Position numbers and translations under genes: made by a program
Shown: in pieces, positions 45,115 to 50,812 of the stretch
How positions within the stretch are numbered: the first letter of the stretch is position 1
Layout of the letters: every line of letters begins with the position of its first letter
Assembly: GCA_026196955.1 (NCBI GenBank)
Contig: JAPHTO010000010.1
Coordinates: 1-50,812 of the forward strand
DNA length: 50,812 nucleotides
Reading direction: 5' to 3'
Source: Colwellia sp.
GTDB lineage: Bacteria > Pseudomonadota > Gammaproteobacteria > Enterobacterales > Alteromonadaceae
Notes under the pieces: generated by a model
Told to the model about the DNA's origin: nothing
Database searches by the model: none
What the model saw: only the letters and a program-made list of their open reading frames with translations

Positions 45115-46470
45115 ATGAAAAAATTATCCCTAGTCATTAATACCGTAATTCTTTCCAGCTCTTTAGCGTTAGCAAGCGCCCCTGCAATGGCAGCTTGGCC
45201 AAGTAGTGTCGATGGTCAAACTATGCCAAGCCTTGCGCCCATGCTTGAAAAAGCAACCCCTGCAGTCGTAAGTATTGCGGTTAAGGGAACTCATGAAGTA
45301 AAACAAAGCGTACCTAATATTTTTAGATTCTTTGGCAACCCTAACCAAAACCCAAATCAAGCACAACAACGTCCTTTTCGCGGGCTAGGCTCAGGCGTTA
45401 TTATTGATGCTGACGAAGGCTATATAGTCACAAACAACCATGTTATTGATAAAGCAGATGAAATTATCATCACGTTAAAAGATGGTCGCCAAATTGAAGC
45501 AGAAAAAATAGGCTCAGATGCCGATAGTGATATCGCTTTATTGCAAATTGATGCCGATAACCTTAGCGAGATTAAAATTTCAGACTCAGATAAATTACGT
45601 GTTGGCGACTTTGCAGTCGCTATCGGTAGCCCTTTTGGTTTAGGGCAAACAGTCACCTCTGGTATTGTAAGTGCTTTGGGCAGAAGTGGCCTAGATATCG
45701 AAAACTATGAAGACTTTATTCAAACGGATGCGGCTATTAATAGCGGTAACTCGGGGGGCGCTTTAGTCAATCTACGCGGTGAATTAATTGGTATCAATAC
45801 TGCTATTTTAGGCCCTAATGGCGGTAACATAGGTATTGGGTTTGCTATCCCTAGCAATATGATGCATAACCTAGCGAAGCAAATCATTGAATTTGGTGAA
45901 GTTCACCGAGGTGTTTTAGGTGTATCAGGCCGTAGCGTTAACAGTGAAATAGCTAAAGCAATGGAGCTTGAAACTAATCAGGGTGGCTTTATTGAGCAAG
46001 TAGTACCTGACTCAGCAGCTGACGAAGCAGGTATCCAGCCGGGCGATGTCATCATTGAAGTGAACGGTAAAAAAGTAAAAACCTTTAATGAGCTACGCGG
46101 AAAAATTGGCTCTATAGGCGCAGGTAAAAAAGTTGATCTAACCATTATTCGTAATGGTGACGAAGAAAAATTTACTGTTAAATTAAAGCAATCTCAAGCA
46201 AATAATGTTGCTTCTGAAACCATTCACCGTATGTTCGAAGGAGCCAAGCTTGAAAATAATGGTACCGATAAAGGTGTCAACATCACTGAGGTAGCAGATG
46301 GCTCGCCTGCTCAAATGGTAGGTCTACAGGCTGGTGATTTAATTACCGCCATAAACCGGACTCGCATCAAAAACATTGCTGATTTGCGAGGCTATTTAAA
46401 AGATAGAAAAGGCGTTTTTGCACTCAATATTATTCGAGATAATTATTCTCAATACTTGATGATCAGATAA
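45115..46470 (+). CDS. degQ: Periplasmic serine protease DegQ (HtrA family)
   Basis: A 451-residue HtrA protease/chaperone for misfolded periplasmic proteins. The signal peptide ends AMAAW near residue 27. The catalytic triad is His in VTNNHVID near 109, Asp in DSDIALLQI near 139, and Ser in NSGNSGGALV near 212. The LA loop contains a short NPNQNPNQ stretch. Two PDZ domains follow (about 265-350 and 370-450), including QPGDVIIEVNG and QAGDLITAINR. It could also be called DegP; the tandem with degS and the short LA loop favour DegQ. AGGAGAA provides a ribosome-binding site. Confidence 0.94.
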   Translation: MKKLSLVINTVILSSSLALASAPAMAAWPSSVDGQTMPSLAPMLEKATPAVVSIAVKGTHEVKQSVPNIFRFFGNPNQNPNQAQQRPFRGLGSGVIIDADEGYIVTNNHVIDKADEIIITLKDGRQIEAEKIGSDADSDIALLQIDADNLSEIKISDSDKLRVGDFAVAIGSPFGLGQTVTSGIVSALGRSGLDIENYEDFIQTDAAINSGNSGGALVNLRGELIGINTAILGPNGGNIGIGFAIPSNMMHNLAKQIIEFGEVHRGVLGVSGRSVNSEIAKAMELETNQGGFIEQVVPDSAADEAGIQPGDVIIEVNGKKVKTFNELRGKIGSIGAGKKVDLTIIRNGDEEKFTVKLKQSQANNVASETIHRMFEGAKLENNGTDKGVNITEVADGSPAQMVGLQAGDLITAINRTRIKNIADLRGYLKDRKGVFALNIIRDNYSQYLMIR

Positions 46471-46529
46471 AAAGTAACTATTCAAACCTATTAGATTATG
46501 GTTTAAATTTTTGATCGATATAATGCGCT

Positions 46530-46561
46530 AAAGGCTAGCCTCTGTTGGGTTAGCCTTTTTT
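46530..46561 (+). terminator. Rho-independent terminator of degQ
   Basis: AAAGGCTAGCC pairs with GGTTAGCCTTT over 11 positions (one wobble) with a 7-base loop and a TTTTTT tail. degS therefore has its own promoter or depends on read-through. Confidence 0.88.
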
Positions 46562-46650
46562 GTTGGCTAAGCGACTTATCCTCAGCTGGTTTATAAAATT
46601 TATGTTAAACTCAAATTAATAACAAAAAATACTGTCGTGATGGAACTCCC

Positions 46651-47709
46651 TTGAAAATTAAATCTGCATTAAAGTACATTTTAAACGCAATCAGCTACGG
46701 AATACTGTTTGCCATTGCATTTTTACTGCTCGTACCAAACTCAAATACCAATTCATTTTTACAAAGCCTATTTGTTCAAAAAAAACAATCCCCTGCTCCC
46801 TTATCATTTGCTAAAGCTGTTAGCTTAGCTAGTCCTGCAGTGGTAAATATTTACTCTGAGGAAATAGAGTCTAACCCCAGATATGGGCGAGGCGCACGTA
46901 AATCTACCCGTTTAGGATCTGGGGTAGTGATGGATAGCAATGGCTATATCTTGACAAATTTACATGTTATTCAAAATGCTGACTTAGTTCAGGTTTTACT
47001 GCAAAGCGGGCAACTTTTTCCTGCTGAGCTCATTGGTTTTGATCAAGTAACTGACTTAGCCGTACTGAAAGTCAATGCCACGAATTTACCTGTTATTCCA
47101 CAAGTTCCAGATCAGGAGTCTCTGGCTGGCGATATTGTTTTAGCAATAGGTAATCCGTTAAATTTAGGACAAACCGTTACCCAAGGTATTATTAGTGCCA
47201 CAGGCCGAAATGGCTTAAGTAACACCAACTATTTAGATTTTCTTCAAATGGATGCGGCAATTAACGAAGGCAATTCAGGCGGGGCTTTAATTAATAGTAA
47301 TGGCGTTTTAGTGGGTATTAACTCACGCAAATTTACTCAATCTACTCCTCAGCTTAATATTCAGGGAATATTCTTTGCTGTACCCTACCAGTTAGCTAAC
47401 AAGATCATGCGTGAAATCATTGAAAATGGTCGTGTGGTTCGTGGTTGGCTTGGTATTTCAGCAGAGCGTTACTTAACCGATGTAAAAGGCTTTATTGTTC
47501 AAGCCGTGAGTCCTAATAGCCCTGCTTTTTCTGCTGGTATTCAAGTGGGCGATGTTATTTATCAAATAGGTGATGCGCCAATACAAAGCATAACTCACGC
47601 ATTAGATATTGTTGCTGAGACAAAACCAAATACGCCTTTGGTATTTAAGCTATATCGCCGGGATAAAAGCCTTGAGACCACTGTGGTTATCAAAGCGCTT
47701 AACAATTAA
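46651..47709 (+). CDS. degS: Envelope-stress site-1 protease DegS
   Basis: DegS senses unfolded outer-membrane proteins through its PDZ domain and cleaves the anti-sigma factor RseA, starting the sigma-E response. The 352-residue protein has one uncleaved N-terminal membrane helix (about 12-30). The triad is NLHVIQ (His near 106), TDLAVLKV (Asp near 136) and NEGNSGGALI (Ser near 211). A single PDZ domain (about 255-345, with FIVQAVSPNSPAFSAGIQVGDVIYQI) follows. The start is TTG with GGAA five bases ahead; an out-of-frame ATG just upstream ends at once. The stop codon overlaps the stop of the convergent GAF-EAL gene by four bases. Confidence 0.95.
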   Translation: MKIKSALKYILNAISYGILFAIAFLLLVPNSNTNSFLQSLFVQKKQSPAPLSFAKAVSLASPAVVNIYSEEIESNPRYGRGARKSTRLGSGVVMDSNGYILTNLHVIQNADLVQVLLQSGQLFPAELIGFDQVTDLAVLKVNATNLPVIPQVPDQESLAGDIVLAIGNPLNLGQTVTQGIISATGRNGLSNTNYLDFLQMDAAINEGNSGGALINSNGVLVGINSRKFTQSTPQLNIQGIFFAVPYQLANKIMREIIENGRVVRGWLGISAERYLTDVKGFIVQAVSPNSPAFSAGIQVGDVIYQIGDAPIQSITHALDIVAETKPNTPLVFKLYRRDKSLETTVVIKALNN

Positions 47710-50321
47710 AGCGAATTATCAATAATATAGCGTTCCATTTCAGTTGCTGGCAAGGGTTTTGAGTAATAAAATCCTTGCCCATACAGGCAATCCATTTGCT
47801 GTAATAACTGCGCATCGGCTAGGTTTTCAATGCCTTCTCCAACGGTATCCATACGTAAATTCGTGGCCAGATCTATAATGGTTTTTATTATCGCCCGGTT
47901 ATTTTCATGTTCATGAACATTGTTAATGAATGAGCGATCTATTTTTATCACGTCAATAGGAAAACGGTGCAGGTAACTCAAACTTGAGTAACCTGTGCCA
48001 AAGTCATCCAGCAATATTTTCACGCCTAATTGTTTTAACGCTTTCATATTCGCGAGTACAATATCGGTATTTTCCAGTAGCGCGCGCTCTGTCAATTCAA
48101 CTCTTAAGTGCTCGGGTTTTAATCCTGTTTTCATTAAGATATTTGCAATATCACTGGGTAAAGAAGGATTGAAAAACTGTTGGCAATATAAGTTACAGCT
48201 CACATAAAGATCATCGCGTGCTAAAGTCTTTTGCCAGCGCCTTAATTGCTGACAGGATTTTTGTAAAATCTGTAAATCAATGGCCTGAATCAAATGTGTC
48301 TCTTCAGCCAAAGGAATAAAATCATCCGGGTAAACAAAACCCCGCTTTGTACTTTGCCAACGTGCTAAGGCCTCAAAGCCTTTTAGTGCTTGATTACTTA
48401 ATTTTAAAATCGGCTGAAAGTAAGGTTCAAACTCCTGCCAGCCAATAGCTTCACGGATGTCAGCCTCAAGGGTTAGCGCATTTTGTACTCTTTGGTGCAT
48501 ACTAGCATCAAACACTTCATAGTGCCCTTTACCACTGTCTTTTGCATGATACATGGCGGTATCCGCATCGCGTAACATGGTATCGGCATTATCATAGCGC
48601 TTATCGCTAAATAAAATACCAATGCTAGTACCGGTAAAAACGAGTTGATTTTCAATAGTAAAAGGCTGCTCTAAAAACTCTGTAATTCGCTGAGCAATTT
48701 CAAAGGCCTCACTATTGGAGTCAAGATCCTCAATCAAGATAACAAATTCATCTCCACCTAATCTTGCAACAGTATCTTTGCTCCGCACGATAGAAGAAAG
48801 TTCGCGAGCAATAAGTTTTAATAACACATCGCCAGCATGGTGTCCTAAGCTGTCATTAACCACTTTAAATCGGTCGAGATCCAAAAATAAAACGGCGAAT
48901 GCCATATCTGGCTTGCGCTTATTGCAGGCGATAGCATGGTTGAGTAGATCGATGAAAATAGCTCTATTAGGTAAGCCCGTTAAGCTATCATGGGTTGCGG
49001 TATGCTTTAACTTTTTTTCAGCTTGCTTTCGTTGAACAATCTCTTCTTCAAGCGCTAAGGTTCTTAACTTAACTTGTTGCTCTAGTAGTTCATGACTTTG
49101 CCGCTCAATATCAGATGCTTCTCTTCGCTTAATAGCACTCGATACATGGGTAGCAACAAAGTTGAGTAATTCTGCATCTTGCTGAGTATAAGTCGTATCT
49201 TCGCGATAACTTTGGATGACCATCACTCCAAGTAAGTTACCTGAATAAATTAATGGTACACCTAACCAAGAGTGCATATTAGCTTTAGGCTTTTTAGTTT
49301 CTCCTTGTTGATACAAGGCAAGCATATCTTGATAGGTAAGTAGTACAATTTCTTGGCGCCTTATTACCAACTCAGAAAAGTGATTAGATAAGGTTCTTGG
49401 TTTATAGTCACGTGCCAAATTTTCTGAATTTTCATCAACAAAGTAACTAAAGTCTAGGATCTCGCTATCATGATCATATTTAGCAATAAAAAAGTTAGTC
49501 GCATTAATTAGCTGGCCGACAATATTATGAACTTTGGCATAGAAATCATTGATATCAATGTTAGCAGCGCTGGATAGCTCTGAAATTCTATACAAGGACT
49601 CTTGCAGTAACTCTGACTTTTCACGCTCCCTGATCTGCCCCATTAGCTCACGAGTTCTCGCATTTACTGCGCTCGTTAGCCGTTCTTTATCTTGTAAGCG
49701 CACCATAGCACCAACCACATGCTGTGCTGCAAAAGTGAGCATGTTTAAGTCTTGCTCAGTATAGCGAACTTTTTTACTATAGCTTTGCACAACCATGATC
49801 CCTATTACCAAGCCATTATGTAATAAGGGAACACCTAACCAATCAGTGCCTGTTGTGCCGTAAACTTTAACTTTGCCATTTTCTTGTAACTGTTTTTCTA
49901 CTTTGGGAGTTACCAGTAAAGGCTGCATCGACTCTATCACTAAGTTGGTAAATGAGCCTGAAAAGCTCTCATAGTCGATAGCACCTGTTGGCCAATCATC
50001 TTTTTCATCAACAAAGTAAACAAACTCTAGGGTAGAGAATGTTTGATCGTAAGTAACAATATAAAAGTTATTAGCTGTCATTAATGACGCTATAGTGCGA
50101 TGAACTTGCGGATAAAAGTTTTCCAATTCATCACATTCTTGAGAAAGCTGATTTAGGTGAAGTAAGGCTGTATAGCGCATTTGCAAGCTATCATGTTGCT
50201 CTTGCAGCAATTGCAATTGCGCTAAAGTATCAGTAGTGGCTTTTGTCTGTTGGGCAGGTGCTTTACTGCTCTGACATACTTCAACACTGACGAAGTGTTT
50301 TGTGGAGCTAGAGTTTGCCAT
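47706..50321 (-). CDS. Two-GAF, GGDEF and EAL domain cyclic di-GMP protein
   Basis: An 871-residue cytosolic protein with two GAF domains (about 55-215 and 240-395), a coiled linker (about 395-435), a GGDEF domain (about 435-600) and an EAL domain (about 615-865). GGDEF is intact (ARLGGDEFVILIED near 525) with an RSKD I-site ahead. The EAL domain keeps FEALARW near 645, a DDFGTGYSSLSYL loop near 770 and KIDRSF near 790. Both synthesis and hydrolysis of cyclic di-GMP are therefore possible. The two GAF units are similar to each other (LGVPLLHNGLVIGIMVVQSY and LGVPLIYSGNLLGVMVIQSY), showing an internal duplication. The ligand is unknown. It is transcribed alone. Confidence 0.93.
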   Translation of the reverse strand: MANSSSTKHFVSVEVCQSSKAPAQQTKATTDTLAQLQLLQEQHDSLQMRYTALLHLNQLSQECDELENFYPQVHRTIASLMTANNFYIVTYDQTFSTLEFVYFVDEKDDWPTGAIDYESFSGSFTNLVIESMQPLLVTPKVEKQLQENGKVKVYGTTGTDWLGVPLLHNGLVIGIMVVQSYSKKVRYTEQDLNMLTFAAQHVVGAMVRLQDKERLTSAVNARTRELMGQIREREKSELLQESLYRISELSSAANIDINDFYAKVHNIVGQLINATNFFIAKYDHDSEILDFSYFVDENSENLARDYKPRTLSNHFSELVIRRQEIVLLTYQDMLALYQQGETKKPKANMHSWLGVPLIYSGNLLGVMVIQSYREDTTYTQQDAELLNFVATHVSSAIKRREASDIERQSHELLEQQVKLRTLALEEEIVQRKQAEKKLKHTATHDSLTGLPNRAIFIDLLNHAIACNKRKPDMAFAVLFLDLDRFKVVNDSLGHHAGDVLLKLIARELSSIVRSKDTVARLGGDEFVILIEDLDSNSEAFEIAQRITEFLEQPFTIENQLVFTGTSIGILFSDKRYDNADTMLRDADTAMYHAKDSGKGHYEVFDASMHQRVQNALTLEADIREAIGWQEFEPYFQPILKLSNQALKGFEALARWQSTKRGFVYPDDFIPLAEETHLIQAIDLQILQKSCQQLRRWQKTLARDDLYVSCNLYCQQFFNPSLPSDIANILMKTGLKPEHLRVELTERALLENTDIVLANMKALKQLGVKILLDDFGTGYSSLSYLHRFPIDVIKIDRSFINNVHEHENNRAIIKTIIDLATNLRMDTVGEGIENLADAQLLQQMDCLYGQGFYYSKPLPATEMERYIIDNSL

Positions 50322-50460
50322 AAATTTAAATAACCACCATTGTCAGACTTACCACTTTTCCTCAATCACAAGTGAAGAGAAAAACCATCAAACAATCATA
50401 ATGTACTTTTATGACAAAAAAATCCACTATAGCTTTTAAACTATAATCAAATTCTGCTAA

Positions 50461-50760
50461 CTAGAGTGCTTCTTGTTTAGCCGCCTCTATAATTTTCTCG
50501 ACACGATCTTTATTACCGCAAATAGGCGATTTCTTTTCATCACGATAATACCGGATATCAATACAATCTTGTTGATATCGACGTTCAAGCTCAGTACGAA
50601 TAATAGGTTTTCCTTTAGCATTAACAATTTGACGATGTAAAGCTTGGCATTGTTGAATTTGCTCTGATGCTAAGGTGATATCTTCACAAGCGTTATCATT
50701 ACTAGAGCATGCAGCCAAGACCAAAGATAGGCCTACCGCCGAAAAAAGAGGATATTTCAT
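50461..50760 (-). CDS. Small Cys-rich lipoprotein of unknown function
   Basis: A 99-residue lipoprotein with lipobox LAAC (Cys near 18). The mature part has four further cysteines (in NACEDI, IQQCQAL, QDCIDI and PICGNK), which may form two disulfides. A helical, charged sequence ends IIEAAKQEAL. No named family was recognised. The start at 50760 is close to the window edge; its promoter region is mostly outside. It may be transcribed ahead of the GAF-GGDEF-EAL gene, 139 bases downstream. Confidence 0.75.
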   Translation of the reverse strand: MKYPLFSAVGLSLVLAACSSNDNACEDITLASEQIQQCQALHRQIVNAKGKPIIRTELERRYQQDCIDIRYYRDEKKSPICGNKDRVEKIIEAAKQEAL

Positions 50761-50812
50761 GTTATTTATCGCTTTAATTATTTTTAAGAAGTTATGTCTT
50801 TTTACATTATAT

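Noticed and set aside
1..50812. CRISPR arrays, prophage, insertion sequences or integrons
   Set aside because: No regularly spaced direct repeats, transposase, integrase or phage structural genes were seen on either strand.

Overview
The window reads as chromosomal DNA of a marine gammaproteobacterium of the Alteromonadales (Colwellia/Thalassotalea-like). This is inferred from AT-rich sequence, close matches to E. coli housekeeping proteins, and gene orders shared with E. coli and its relatives. No prophage, transposase, integrase, CRISPR array, rRNA gene or plasmid function is visible. The left edge cuts a diguanylate cyclase gene.

Layout. 1-3106: two overlapping minus-strand genes for TPR/membrane GGDEF proteins. 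3179-5459: arsJ and its GAPDH partner, an arsenate-detoxification pair with no arsR, arsC or acr3 nearby. 5557-10210: the conserved nudF-yqiB-cpdA-yqiA-parE run, divergent from tolC (10414-11751). 11842-17732: envelope genes (a GT4 glycosyltransferase, lpxL, a TcpQ-like membrane protein) and glnE. 17876-23940: a seven-gene envelope-stress-type locus: lipoprotein, tandem DUF350 protein (YjfL-like), membrane-embedded spermidine-synthase-like enzyme, YjfI (DUF2170), a PspA paralogue (YjfJ), YjfK (DUF2491), and a small protein that looks like two fused ribbon-helix-helix units. 24057-27083: an Lpp-like lipoprotein, an acuI/yhdH-type reductase with its TetR repressor, and mscS. 27272-29435: an orphan membrane protein with a pilin-like C-terminus, tRNA-Ile2(CAU) and an outer-membrane barrel. 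29537-34176: rpsU-yqeY-dnaG-rpoD (macromolecular synthesis operon). 34426-42212: tsaD, an RND efflux pair, plsY, folB-folK and uppP. 42252-47709: cnoX, zapE, zapG, degQ and degS. 47706-50760: a GAF-GAF-GGDEF-EAL protein and a small lipoprotein.

Most of the window is ordinary core genome. The best candidate for an under-described system is 17.8-23.9 kb. Its two halves share a palindromic operator: core GACATA-A/T-TATGTC, three copies, two of which contain the -35 box of a predicted promoter. Polyamine-type chemistry at the membrane, a PspA-family membrane-remodelling protein and a possible dedicated regulator therefore appear to form one regulon. Strong hairpins lie in two of its intergenic gaps. 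Secondary points are the polytopic protein with a type IVb-pilin-like domain, the orphan arsJ pair, the TAGAC-N5-GTCTA operators of the TetR/acuI unit, and a palindromic repeat that supplies the C-terminus of the RND pump.

Start codons were moved from the longest open frame where ribosome-binding sites or family alignment argued for it (yqiA, tolC, the 17.9-kb lipoprotein, the 28.8-kb barrel, rpoD, tsaD, plsY). All family assignments are from reading the translated sequence; no database search was run.
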